Assembly (NCBI RefSeq): GCF_003991425.1
Contig: NZ_CP034346.1
Span: 5,455,001-5,519,000, forward strand
Direction of reading: 5' to 3'
DNA length: 64,000 bases
Source: Paenibacillus lutimineralis
GTDB lineage: Bacteria; Bacillota; Bacilli; Paenibacillales; Paenibacillaceae
The notes under the pieces are model-generated. The model ran no database searches. It worked only from the letters and a program-made list of their open reading frames with translations, and was not told the origin of the DNA. Position numbers and translations under genes: made by a program. This document shows, one piece after another, positions 34,954 through 44,083 of this stretch; the first letter of the stretch is position 1, and each line of letters opens with the position of its first letter.

Positions 34954-35064
34954 TCAATAGTAATTCAGAAATCTCAGCAGGCTTTTGATGAAGGCATACA
35001 GCATAATAACTGCAATCACAAGGCTGACCAGTGCCAGCTTCTTCTCCTGTCTTCTCGAACTCAT
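34954..35064 (-). CDS. 36-residue single-helix membrane protein upstream of cydA
   Basis: Not recognised. ATG at 35064 follows AAGGGGGC at six bases. The product has a basic start (SSRRQEKK), one hydrophobic helix of about 17 residues (LALVSLVIAVIMLYAFI) and an aromatic tail (RFLNYY). It ends 56 bp before cydA with no terminator between, so it probably belongs to the cyd transcript. It could be another small oxidase-associated or regulatory protein; that is inference. Confidence 0.5.
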   Translation of the reverse strand: MSSRRQEKKLALVSLVIAVIMLYAFIKSLLRFLNYY

Positions 35065-35135
35065 GATCCTGCCCCCTTAAATTTCCATAAGCTTATTGTG
35101 TCTTTCATGTTCCTTTTTATTCCTGAATACAATGC

Positions 35136-35165
35136 AAAGGGCTGCCCCTACGGGACAGCCCTTTG
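35136..35165. terminator. terminator of the giant nuclease gene
   Basis: CAAAGGGCTG pairs with CAGCCCTTTG, with an inner CCC/GGG stem. It lies 25 bp after the nuclease stop. The T-run is weak. Confidence 0.6.
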
Positions 35166-35189
35166 ATTACAATATGCTAGAACATGGCC

Positions 35190-38100
35190 TTACTTCTCGT
35201 ATGTCAACTTCTCCATCATCCGATTCAGCACAGCGGCACTCTCAGCTCTTGTCGCATTCAACTTCGGCGCGAATTGATTGCGACTGTCACCGTTCATAAT
35301 ACGAAGTTCGTTCAGCAGCTGAACCGCATCCTTGGCCCATGGGCTAACATTGGCCTCATCGGCGAACTCCGTTTGCGAAGCATCGCCGCGTTGGTATCCG
35401 GCATATTGGAGCGCCCTGGAAACCATCATAGCCATCTCTTCACGTGTAATCGACTGATCCGGTCGGAACGAACCGTCGGCATAACCGTTAATGATGCCCG
35501 CATTCACAGCGGCTCGTACCTGTGCGGCATGCCAATCGGTTGCCGCTACATCCTGGAAGCCGTCTGGATCAGAAGGAACGGACAGTCCTAATGCCCTTAC
35601 GATCAGAGACGTGAATTCTGCCCGTGTAACCGGAGCGTCTGGTACATAAGTCGTATGCGTGCGCCCGGTAACAATCATTTTAGAAGCAAGAGACTCCACA
35701 TCGATCTTGGACCAGTGATCGGCAATATCCACGAAGGTGACGGAGTTCTGGATAACCAGATAAGTCCCGTTCGCCTGACTGTAAATATCGATCTGACTTC
35801 CGTTCACTTTGAATGGTACAGGGATATAGTTGCCGCCAACCAGACGAACCACCGCAATCGATGCTGCTGGATTTGGATGCTGTTCCAAGGCAATCACTCT
35901 CTTGACATAGGAGGCATATTCGTTCAAATCAAGCGTCTTACCATTGCCCGTTTGCGCAGCTACATTGTAGTTCACCGCTTGCAGCACTCGGTACCCCTGG
36001 GCTGCTGCTGTTTTCACTGCATTGGCATCTACGGCGAGCCTAATCACCAGCCGAATGTCATCGGTAGTGTTCGAGCCCACCCGCTTCGCCAATGCTTGAA
36101 GATCAACTTCCTTCTGAGGTAGATCATAGCTTCCAAACGGCGTTACGAAATTCAGAATTCCGGCGTCTGCTTGAGCAAGCCATGCTTGGAGCGCCCCATT
36201 ATCTACGGTAATAGCAACGGACTGGAACGGCTCTTTGCTTGCTGCCTCAATGGTGACCTTACCGCCTGTTGGCTGTTTCAAAGCTCCCTTCATTTCCTCA
36301 GCATTCACCGTGCCGATCGCCTCTCCTTGCTTCATTTGAAGCTGTACCTTTACTTTCCCCGTCTCTACCGATGGCGTCGCCCCTGAGCTTGGAGGATTTG
36401 TCGAACCCGTTGATCCTGATGAACCTGAAGTACCCGGTGTGCCCGGAGTCCCTCCTCCTTCTCCAGGCTGTCCTGGTCCTTCGGGAAGCGGTGTCCCCTT
36501 CAGATCAATGATCCGTCCTTCCACGGCCGAAGTTTTATCCGTAATGGTGCCCATTTTCTTCACGTAGTCTGAGAAGACCTCGTAGTCCGGCAGATAAAGA
36601 AGGTTGACGCGTCCTTCCAGATACGCCTTTTCAAGCGAGGTATAGAAATCGCCGCCCTTTGCGGTGAATACGTTCGTAGCTACCTCGTACGACTTGTTCA
36701 GGTTCAGCGGCTCATAGCCGTTCTTGCCCTTCACCTCAATACGGAGCACACGCTCGCCTTCCGACTTTGTGGAATCATAGTAGAACCTCATTCCGGCAAT
36801 ATGCGGGAATCGCCCGTCCTGAGCAGGAACTTTGGACACGCCATTCTCCATCGCTTCCTTGATTTCCTTGCCTGTCAGCGTAATGGTAACGAGATCATTA
36901 TTGAACGGCAGAACCGTCATCACATCACCCATGGTAACTTTACCAGCTGCGATGGACTCCCGGATACCTCCCCCATTCTGCAAGGCAATCACTGCATTCG
37001 TCCCCGCTGCCTGAGCCGCATCGAGCATGCCGTCGGCAATCAAGTTCCCGAGGTTAGTCTCCTTCGTCCGCACATCAGCGCGCACACCATTTAGCATCAC
37101 TTCCGTCAGACCGACTTCGATCTGCTTCAGTTCCTCAATACCCGGTTTGTATTTGGTATTCAGAATGTCCAGTGCTTCCTGATCCGGCTGGATAACATAC
37201 TGCCCACTCGCATTCTTCTCATCAATGGAGATAAGGCGGCTGTCCCAATCTTGGAGTACTCCCTCGTCGTCAAAGACCACTTCGAGCTTGCCGAGGAATT
37301 GCCCCTTCTCACCCGTCTGCACAATCAGCTTCGGCTCATTGCCGCTGCGGTCCACGACCGCTTGATCGAGCTTGGTATGACTGTGACCGCCTACGACAAT
37401 GTCAATCCCATCAACCGCTTTAGCAAGATTGACGTCAACATCATACCCGAGATGTGTTAGGGCTATAATTTTGTTAACCCCTTCACTCTGCAGCATGGCG
37501 ACGGTATCTTTGGCCTTCTGCACCGCATTATCGAATGTAACCAGACCTGGCGATGCAATATTGGCCGTATCCTCCGTAGTCAGGCCGAACACACCAACCT
37601 GTTGGCCGTCCACCTCCATAATTACCGCCGGATAGACGGTGCCAGCTTCTTCATTCCGTGAGACCTCGTTCTTGAATTTCCCTTTTAGCACAGGATCGGC
37701 TGAGAAATTAACGTTCGAAGATATGAATGGGAAATCTGCATGTTCAATGAATGAGTTCAGCACCTCCGAGCCTTTATCGAACTCATGGTTGCCGAAGGTC
37801 ATCCCATCATATTGAACCAAATTCATGAACTCCAGGTCCGCTAAGCCCAAGTATTTATTGAAGTACAGTGTACCGGAGAATACATCCCCTGCATCCAGAA
37901 GCAGCGGGTTGATCGAGCTCGCCTTCTGTTCCCGAATAGCAGCAACCCGACGCGCAATATTATCCGGTGAACTCACGGTATCCAGGTTGGCATGCGTATC
38001 ATTCGTATGCAGTATCGTTAGCGGGAATCCGTCGATCGTCTGCTTTTGCAGATCGATCTGGGCCACAACCGGATCATGATCGGACACACGGCCTTTGGAA

Positions 38101-41100
38101 GCCGGGAAATCTGCATTGAGATGAACAACATCCACCTCTGCAGACCGAGTCAGGTTCTTGCTAACCAGGATTTGGTCCAGTACCTGCGAGTTGCCGTCAT
38201 AGGTGTATGTGTATTGTTCTTCTAGCGGCAATGTCTCAATCAGACTGTCCAGTTCATTTCCTTTCAAAATCTTCGCAGTTTCCGTAAATTGGAAATCATT
38301 CAAGTCGCCCATTACGATGATGTTCGACTTCGGATTCCCCTTCAGAACATCCTGGACAAATCCGTTCACAACAGCGGCGATCTCATGGCGCTGAGCTTCG
38401 CTGGAGAGTACCGGCGGCTGCGTGCTGCCAAAAGGCCCCTGGTCGCCGGACTTCGAGTTGAAATGATTCGCGATTACGATTACTTTCTCACCGCGGAACT
38501 CGAACTGGGCTGCCAGCGGTTTACGTGAGGCATTGAACGCGCTATTGGTCGGATCAATCCGGCCCGGATTGAAGGTCAACTGATCCTTGTCTGTATCATA
38601 AGCTACCGCATCAGCAGACGATCCTTTTTTGCCATGGACACTGTCTGACAACTGAACGCGATCCGGATTGTAGAGGAAGCCTACCCGGATATTTGCCCCA
38701 GGCGCTCCGCCATCGCTGTTGTTGACCGGCGCGATATCCGTGAAGCTGTAAGCTGGCCCGCCAGCCACCCGAATCGCATCTACCAAGGCTTGATAGCTCT
38801 GATCTGCTGCTGTTGTTCCATCGTTCTTCTCCCCATTGTTGTCTTGGACTTCCACCAGACTGATGATATCCGGGGATTTCATATTCATGACGATCGACTC
38901 TGCCAGCTTGTTGATCTTAGCAGAACCTACTCCCGGATAGTAGTTCTCAATATTATAGGTTGCAACTCTCAATTGGTCGTCCTTGACATCAATAGTCGAT
39001 ACTTCTTGTTGGAAAGGACTGCTTTTGATAGCTGGCAGTTTGCCCAGCTCTGGAATCACTTTGAAATTGCCGTTATTATAGCCGATAACCCCAACGACAT
39101 CGCCTGCGAATGTATCGCCGGTGCTTACTTCCTGACCAGGATTACCGTAAGCAATAATAAGGCGCTGCGGGTTGAAGTTTCCCTGCTCCTTCAGTACCAG
39201 CCCACCGGCCGGCGTAATTACATCCGGTATATCATTCTCAACGCGAGTGGCAATATTGTAAGTCCCACTGCTTGTCCAGTATGGACTGATGATCGTCGGT
39301 TCTGTGAGTCTGATTCGCATCCCTTCCAATGATTCATAGAAATCAATCGCATCCTCATCCGGGTCGAAGCTCTGCAATCCATCATTATCAATAATCGATG
39401 CAGGGATTGAACGCCCGCCCTTACCTAATGTGATCGCCTCCGGCAGTGGCTGATTCTCCTTGAGGGTCTGGTAAGATTGAAGCTCGATCTGGGTTGTCGT
39501 CAAATTGCTGGAGCTTCCTTCGTTATATTCAGCTACTTTGCCGTTGACGGATACTAGATCGCCCACTTTAGGCCGATTAATGCTCGTAGAGTATACAAAA
39601 ATAGCATCCGACGTTTTCGGATTAGAATCTGGTGCGGCATCCTGGATGTAGAAACCTTTGATATTTCCATTAGAGAAGGTATAGCCGTATTGCGTAACGA
39701 TTCCCTCGACGTTCTTGACCGTCTGTCCATTGTAAGGCGAGGAATGGTCCTCTCCCTGAATATTCGCGATGCGCGGCTGCTCCGTGGCCATATAAGCGAA
39801 TTCGAACACTTTACTCACATTACCACCGGACTCAACGATCGCTTTAATGGTCATATCATGGTCGACCTGAATTGGCGTGCTGTAAGCTGTGCTCGCTGTC
39901 GTTGGCACGGTTCCGTCGACAGTATAATAGATGTTTGCATTTGGAGTTGGACTGGACAGTGTGACCATACTCCCAACAATAATCAGACCTGCTCCTGGAC
40001 TTGCAATGACAGAGAACATGTCTTCTATCAGGGCCGCATCATTCAGCGGGATCAGCTCATATATATTGCCATACTGTTTCACCACGCCCGTTACACGGCT
40101 GAAGGTCTTGCCTGCCTTCAACTTGGACAGGCCGGAATAAATAATAAATTCATCTCCGCCCTGTACAGCCGTATACTCACTTGGTCGGTTCTCAGACTTA
40201 ATAGAGACATCCTCCAGGTAGACGAGCCTGGCTTCGTATGCTTCCCCTTGATTGGCGGAGAGATCCGCTCCTTGAATTTGAATAGCCTGCGGCAATCCGA
40301 TATCTTTGTCGGTTACTTGATACGGCAGCAGTGTATGCGATTTAAGCTCCTGAAGATTGTTGTAAATCTCCATAACTCCGGCCGCACTGACCCGGTCTCC
40401 GACACCCGCAGTTTGCGGGTAATCGTAGAGTACGATGCCGGCTGTATCGTCTTGAATATAGATCTCTTTGCCCTCGATATGTGTGATGATACCTTCCGTC
40501 CAGACATGCTCGCCTTTTGCCTTAACACGCGCTTCAGCGACAGATGTCTTCGCTAGAATATCGTAATCGAAAGAGGTTGTTGGGCCATCTGCGACCCCAT
40601 CCATGGCCGCATAAGCATCCACTCGCATCGGCTCGTCTAGCACGATCGGTCCATTTACAGGCTGGAATCCTGTTCCGCTCCCGCCTGACCGATAAATATC
40701 CGCATAGACCGAAGCCGTGACTGAAGGTGGGCTTAGCGTGATCTCCGTCCCTTGCGGCCAAGCATTAGGCTCTGGATTCGCCGTTACACGTCCCAGCCCG
40801 CTGCCAGGATCCACTGGCGTGTGGGGAGATGCGCTGTTGCGTGGATCAGGTGTATCAACTCTAAAATCAGTTGCGTTATTATCTGTATCCAAGCCGCGAT
40901 CATCTGCTTGACCATTGGTTAATTGTTTACGAATCGCAGCCGTTGAATTTGACAGCGCTTTCGTAGCGCTGTCCTCGAAATCATTTGCAGAGCCATACCC
41001 AATCAGATCGATGCGGTTGCCATTTACATCTACCAGATCAACTTTACCATTAGTGCCGCTTAAGTCTATTTGCCCTTGAACGTCAGGTGTAGGCAAAGAT

Positions 41101-41462
41101 TTTCCGTTGCCTGAAACACCGTTCTTCTCTTGAATCAATAAATATGAATAAGGCTCGATCATACCGTTCAAAGAAGTAATATTAGTAGTATTAAAACTAC
41201 CGGTTGCGCTGGCATAACGAACTTTCCAGCCTGTAAGATCAACTGCTTGACTTGTAGGATTGAACAATTCGATGAAATCGTGGGTGTACTCGGCTCCGCT
41301 GTTCCCGCCGCCCCCATAAACCTGGCTGATCACAATTTGATCATTTTGCGGTGAAGCTTGTACCCTTTGCCCAGAACCGAAAGGAACAATCGTGCTCAAG
41401 AGCATGACGACAGCCAACAATAAGCTTATCTGCTTACAGAACCTTTTAAATCGCAAGCCCAT
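35190..41462 (-). CDS. secreted multidomain nuclease/5'-nucleotidase with SLH anchor
   Basis: A 2090-residue exported enzyme. Signal peptide 1-36. Then a lamin-tail domain (about 38-180), a chitobiase/Fn3-associated repeat (about 220-305), an OB-fold nucleic-acid-binding domain as in YhcR (about 308-480), a second chitobiase-type repeat (about 485-555) and an OB-like region (about 561-820). The ExeM-type endonuclease/exonuclease/phosphatase domain (about 826-1140) has RVATYNIENY, VEVQDN, MGDLNDF and SDHDPV. The 5'-nucleotidase metallophosphatase (about 1150-1370) has LHTNDTHAN, DAGDVFSG, FGNHEFD and GGHSHT, with its C-terminal substrate domain at 1450-1650. A Gly/Pro/Ser linker and three SLH repeats (about 1908-2090) follow. 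It can plausibly degrade extracellular DNA or RNA to nucleosides at the cell surface. Confidence 0.92.
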   Translation of the reverse strand: MGLRFKRFCKQISLLLAVVMLLSTIVPFGSGQRVQASPQNDQIVISQVYGGGGNSGAEYTHDFIELFNPTSQAVDLTGWKVRYASATGSFNTTNITSLNGMIEPYSYLLIQEKNGVSGNGKSLPTPDVQGQIDLSGTNGKVDLVDVNGNRIDLIGYGSANDFEDSATKALSNSTAAIRKQLTNGQADDRGLDTDNNATDFRVDTPDPRNSASPHTPVDPGSGLGRVTANPEPNAWPQGTEITLSPPSVTASVYADIYRSGGSGTGFQPVNGPIVLDEPMRVDAYAAMDGVADGPTTSFDYDILAKTSVAEARVKAKGEHVWTEGIITHIEGKEIYIQDDTAGIVLYDYPQTAGVGDRVSAAGVMEIYNNLQELKSHTLLPYQVTDKDIGLPQAIQIQGADLSANQGEAYEARLVYLEDVSIKSENRPSEYTAVQGGDEFIIYSGLSKLKAGKTFSRVTGVVKQYGNIYELIPLNDAALIEDMFSVIASPGAGLIIVGSMVTLSSPTPNANIYYTVDGTVPTTASTAYSTPIQVDHDMTIKAIVESGGNVSKVFEFAYMATEQPRIANIQGEDHSSPYNGQTVKNVEGIVTQYGYTFSNGNIKGFYIQDAAPDSNPKTSDAIFVYSTSINRPKVGDLVSVNGKVAEYNEGSSSNLTTTQIELQSYQTLKENQPLPEAITLGKGGRSIPASIIDNDGLQSFDPDEDAIDFYESLEGMRIRLTEPTIISPYWTSSGTYNIATRVENDIPDVITPAGGLVLKEQGNFNPQRLIIAYGNPGQEVSTGDTFAGDVVGVIGYNNGNFKVIPELGKLPAIKSSPFQQEVSTIDVKDDQLRVATYNIENYYPGVGSAKINKLAESIVMNMKSPDIISLVEVQDNNGEKNDGTTAADQSYQALVDAIRVAGGPAYSFTDIAPVNNSDGGAPGANIRVGFLYNPDRVQLSDSVHGKKGSSADAVAYDTDKDQLTFNPGRIDPTNSAFNASRKPLAAQFEFRGEKVIVIANHFNSKSGDQGPFGSTQPPVLSSEAQRHEIAAVVNGFVQDVLKGNPKSNIIVMGDLNDFQFTETAKILKGNELDSLIETLPLEEQYTYTYDGNSQVLDQILVSKNLTRSAEVDVVHLNADFPASKGRVSDHDPVVAQIDLQKQTIDGFPLTILHTNDTHANLDTVSSPDNIARRVAAIREQKASSINPLLLDAGDVFSGTLYFNKYLGLADLEFMNLVQYDGMTFGNHEFDKGSEVLNSFIEHADFPFISSNVNFSADPVLKGKFKNEVSRNEEAGTVYPAVIMEVDGQQVGVFGLTTEDTANIASPGLVTFDNAVQKAKDTVAMLQSEGVNKIIALTHLGYDVDVNLAKAVDGIDIVVGGHSHTKLDQAVVDRSGNEPKLIVQTGEKGQFLGKLEVVFDDEGVLQDWDSRLISIDEKNASGQYVIQPDQEALDILNTKYKPGIEELKQIEVGLTEVMLNGVRADVRTKETNLGNLIADGMLDAAQAAGTNAVIALQNGGGIRESIAAGKVTMGDVMTVLPFNNDLVTITLTGKEIKEAMENGVSKVPAQDGRFPHIAGMRFYYDSTKSEGERVLRIEVKGKNGYEPLNLNKSYEVATNVFTAKGGDFYTSLEKAYLEGRVNLLYLPDYEVFSDYVKKMGTITDKTSAVEGRIIDLKGTPLPEGPGQPGEGGGTPGTPGTSGSSGSTGSTNPPSSGATPSVETGKVKVQLQMKQGEAIGTVNAEEMKGALKQPTGGKVTIEAASKEPFQSVAITVDNGALQAWLAQADAGILNFVTPFGSYDLPQKEVDLQALAKRVGSNTTDDIRLVIRLAVDANAVKTAAAQGYRVLQAVNYNVAAQTGNGKTLDLNEYASYVKRVIALEQHPNPAASIAVVRLVGGNYIPVPFKVNGSQIDIYSQANGTYLVIQNSVTFVDIADHWSKIDVESLASKMIVTGRTHTTYVPDAPVTRAEFTSLIVRALGLSVPSDPDGFQDVAATDWHAAQVRAAVNAGIINGYADGSFRPDQSITREEMAMMVSRALQYAGYQRGDASQTEFADEANVSPWAKDAVQLLNELRIMNGDSRNQFAPKLNATRAESAAVLNRMMEKLTYEK

Positions 41463-41521
41463 TCTGATGATTCACTCCTCTATTAAATTTTTATAGACTC
41501 ACTCTCAATATATGCCAGCAT

Positions 41522-41560
41522 TGTTATAGCAGAAGTAACTGATAGTATGTTTTGTGTAAA
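41522..41560 (-). promoter_or_regulatory. possible PhoP-box-like array upstream of the nuclease gene
   Basis: On the minus strand TTTACA and ATAACA lie exactly 33 bp apart (three 11-bp steps), with poorer hexamers CATACT and TTACTT at the intermediate steps. Firmicute PhoP sites are TTAACA-like hexamers repeated every 11 bp. Only two of four match well. Confidence 0.25.
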
Positions 41561-41642
41561 AAGAACTTGAGACTGACCGCGCAATCTTTTCATTGCATTG
41601 TTACTGTCGTTATACTTACTTGTCCCCCCTTCTAAAATTTGT

Positions 41643-41757
41643 AGTGGTCGTTCAAAAAGTTCTACCTCTGAGATCCGATCTAAGTCGTTTTGAAAAAACC
41701 ACAGCAGAATCCGTAAACTTTGGTGCTATGAGCACTCCCTTTTTTAACTCGCACTTA
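41643..41757. repeat. degenerate palindromic element copy I
   Basis: Ends GTTCAAAAAGTTC and TTTTTTAACTCGCACTTATGG resemble the element termini, but the interior matches poorly (only TCCGTAAACTTTGGTGC-type remnants). It lies next to copy J. Confidence 0.55.
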
Positions 41758-41946
41758 TGGTGCGTGTTTAAAAGTACGGTTTTCAGCACCGAGAAGGTTG
41801 GATGAAGCTAGGGTCTGAGGAGCGCAGCGTACGTAGTGGGTACGTGAGCACCGGAAGGCCCGGCTAAATTCAAGATTCGATGCCGAATAGGCTCTCAGTG
41901 TTACTTCGTGATCAAAAGCGGACTTTTTGAACAACCTCTTATAGCG
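41758..41946 (-). repeat. palindromic interspersed element, short copy J
   Basis: About 189 bp, same orientation as copy C. GTGCGTGTTTAAAAGTACGG, TTTTCAGCACCGAGAAGG, GATGAAGCTAGGG, AGCGTACGTAGTGGGTACG, a core with GATTCGATGCCGAAT, TGATCAAAAGCGG and ACTTTTTGAACAACCTCTTA. Confidence 0.85.
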
Positions 41947-42007
41947 TAAAAAGACCCTCTTACCGGGTTCTTGCCTTCTAGAGACTGAACTAGTGTAAGA
42001 GGGTCTT
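41947..42007 (-). terminator. terminator of the nucleoside ABC transporter operon
   Basis: AAGACCCTCTTAC pairs with GTAAGAGGGTCTT, a 13-bp perfect stem with a long loop, followed by TTTTTACGC on the minus strand. Confidence 0.75.
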
Positions 42008-42069
42008 CATGCTATTGTATGGTAGACTTGGATGTCTGCAATGCTACTATATGCAATCCTATGCCGATT

Positions 42070-43023
42070 TTACCGTTTTCCAGAATCAAAAGGCTCTCCG
42101 ACGGCTTTCGGTGCATTGGACGATTTCGAGAAGATAACCAGGGCGATCAGTGTCACCACATAAGGGAGAATCTTCAGAATGACTGGCGGGAATACGGCCA
42201 GCGACGGAATGACCTGCGATACGTTAGCTACGGTGCTGGCGAAGCCGAAGAATAGGGTTGCCAGCAAGATGCCCATCGGCTTCCATTGACCGAAAATTAA
42301 CGAAGCCAAGGCAAGGAAACCAAGGCCCGCCACATTCCCGGTAAACTCTCCCGAGTAAGTCAATAGAATTGTCGCACCGCCCAACCCGGCAAATGCCCCG
42401 GAGATCATAACGCCGATGTAACGCATAGATCTCACATGGATACCAGCTGCTTCGGCAGCATGCGGATGCTCACCGCAAGAACGAAGGCGGAGGCCAAATG
42501 GCGTCTTGTACAGCAGAAATGTACTGAGCAAGAGAATGATTACGACTAACAATGTCGATGCATACATTTTGGTGAAGAATAAGGGACCAATAATCGGAAT
42601 CTTGGATAGCACCGGTATATCGAAAGGCAAGAAGCCCTGTGTGATCCGAATATTCCCACTACCAGTCATGTTACGTGCCAGGAAGATGGTCAAGGCGCCG
42701 GCAATCATATTGATCGCCGTTCCACTAATGATCTGGTTGGCGCTCAGATTGATACTCGCGAAGGCATGCAACATGGAGAATAATGCGCTTACCACAGCAG
42801 CAGCTAGCAATCCTACCCACAGAACCCACCACGAGCCCTGATAATGTTCCTGTAGCTTCGATACGACAAAAGCACCGGTAAAGGAACCGACAATCATCAA
42901 CCCGTCGAGACCGATATTCACGACCCCGCTTCGTTCACTGAACAATGCGCCCAAGGCGGTAATCAAAAGCGGGATAGTGAACACGATAGCATACGGAAAA
43001 ATCTGTTCAAGCGTTGTCCACAT
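42070..43023 (-). CDS. nupQ: nucleoside ABC transporter permease, NupQ-like
   Basis: About 317 residues, eight or more helices, BPD_transp_2 family. It carries LFSERSGVVNIGLDGLMIVG (about 27-46) and the coupling stretch GEHPHAAEAAGIHV (about 204-217). The start ATG 43023 follows AGGGGG; it lies 17 bp inside the end of nupP, so it is coupled. The longer reading to 43056 is rejected. Partner of NupP and NupO in guanosine/nucleoside uptake. Confidence 0.85.
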   Translation of the reverse strand: MWTTLEQIFPYAIVFTIPLLITALGALFSERSGVVNIGLDGLMIVGSFTGAFVVSKLQEHYQGSWWVLWVGLLAAAVVSALFSMLHAFASINLSANQIISGTAINMIAGALTIFLARNMTGSGNIRITQGFLPFDIPVLSKIPIIGPLFFTKMYASTLLVVIILLLSTFLLYKTPFGLRLRSCGEHPHAAEAAGIHVRSMRYIGVMISGAFAGLGGATILLTYSGEFTGNVAGLGFLALASLIFGQWKPMGILLATLFFGFASTVANVSQVIPSLAVFPPVILKILPYVVTLIALVIFSKSSNAPKAVGEPFDSGKR

Positions 43024-44083
43024 GGTCTTGTTCCCCCTGCTTTTTATTTGCTGCACGACGCACCTTCAGCTTGCGAATCAGTCGTTCGATAAGAATGCTT
43101 GTCGCGGCAAAATAAATAATGATGGCAATGATAGTGTCTGCAATTTCCGGCGGGATATCGGTCATGGCATTCATGAATCCCCGGCCGGAATATAGTAAAC
43201 CGAAGAACAGAGCCGACGCAAATACCCCTAATGGCGCGTTCGCACCAAGCAGTGCGACAGCGATGCCGTCAAAGCCCTGGGTCGGCAATATGCCAATTTG
43301 AATGCTGGACGCATTCCCTGTGTATTGTGCCACCCCTGCCAGGCCAGCGATGCCGCCAGAAATGAACATAGACAGCACAATGCTCCGTTTAACGGCGATG
43401 CCTGCATATTCAGCCGCGTGTCGGTTGAATCCGACCGCCTTCAGCTCATAACCAAGCGTCGTCTTGTTAATCAGGAATGCGACCAACAGCACGACGAGAA
43501 CCGCGACAAAAAAGCCCAAATTGATATAGGATCCCTGGAATAAGTTGCTTAACCATTCCTGATGCAGCATCGCTCCTGACGGAAGCTGGCGCGATTCTGT
43601 CTCCAGGCTAGTCCCTTTGAAGTAAGCTGGAACAACATAATATACCGTCCAGTAAGCGATCCAGTTCATCATGATCGTGGATACGACTTCATGCACGTTA
43701 TACTTGGCCTTCAAGAAGCCTGGGATAACAGCCCACAGAGCACCGCCGATAAACCCGATGATTACCATTAACGGCAAAAGAATTGCGCTAGGCAGATCCA
43801 GCGAAAGACCTATAGCTGTTGCTGCGAAACCGCCGATAAGCATCTGTCCAGCCGCTCCGATATTAAACAATCCAGTACGGAACGCAAACGCAACCGATAA
43901 ACCTGTCAGGATAAGCGGAGTTGCTGTAGCCAACGTATTTCCGATTCTTTCTGGGTTCTTAAGTCCGCCCTGGATGAGATACATATACCCTTCTACCGGA
44001 TTATGACCAGTCACCGCCATAAGCAATGCCCCTGCGATAAGTCCAAACACAACGGCAAGCAACGATTTTACGCTGTTATTCAT
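43007..44083 (-). CDS. nupP: nucleoside ABC transporter permease, NupP-like
   Basis: A 358-residue permease of the same family with about ten helices. The TGLSVAFAFRTGLFNIGAAG motif lies near residues 57-76 and GFNRHAAEYAGIAVKRSI (coupling helix) near 220. It overlaps nupO by 4 bp. It forms the channel with NupQ. Confidence 0.87.
   Translation of the reverse strand: MNNSVKSLLAVVFGLIAGALLMAVTGHNPVEGYMYLIQGGLKNPERIGNTLATATPLILTGLSVAFAFRTGLFNIGAAGQMLIGGFAATAIGLSLDLPSAILLPLMVIIGFIGGALWAVIPGFLKAKYNVHEVVSTIMMNWIAYWTVYYVVPAYFKGTSLETESRQLPSGAMLHQEWLSNLFQGSYINLGFFVAVLVVLLVAFLINKTTLGYELKAVGFNRHAAEYAGIAVKRSIVLSMFISGGIAGLAGVAQYTGNASSIQIGILPTQGFDGIAVALLGANAPLGVFASALFFGLLYSGRGFMNAMTDIPPEIADTIIAIIIYFAATSILIERLIRKLKVRRAANKKQGEQDHVDNA

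Noticed and set aside
39690..40556. 288-codon plus-strand ORF inside the giant nuclease gene
   Set aside because: Antisense shadow; its composition reflects the coding strand of the nuclease and it has no recognisable domain.
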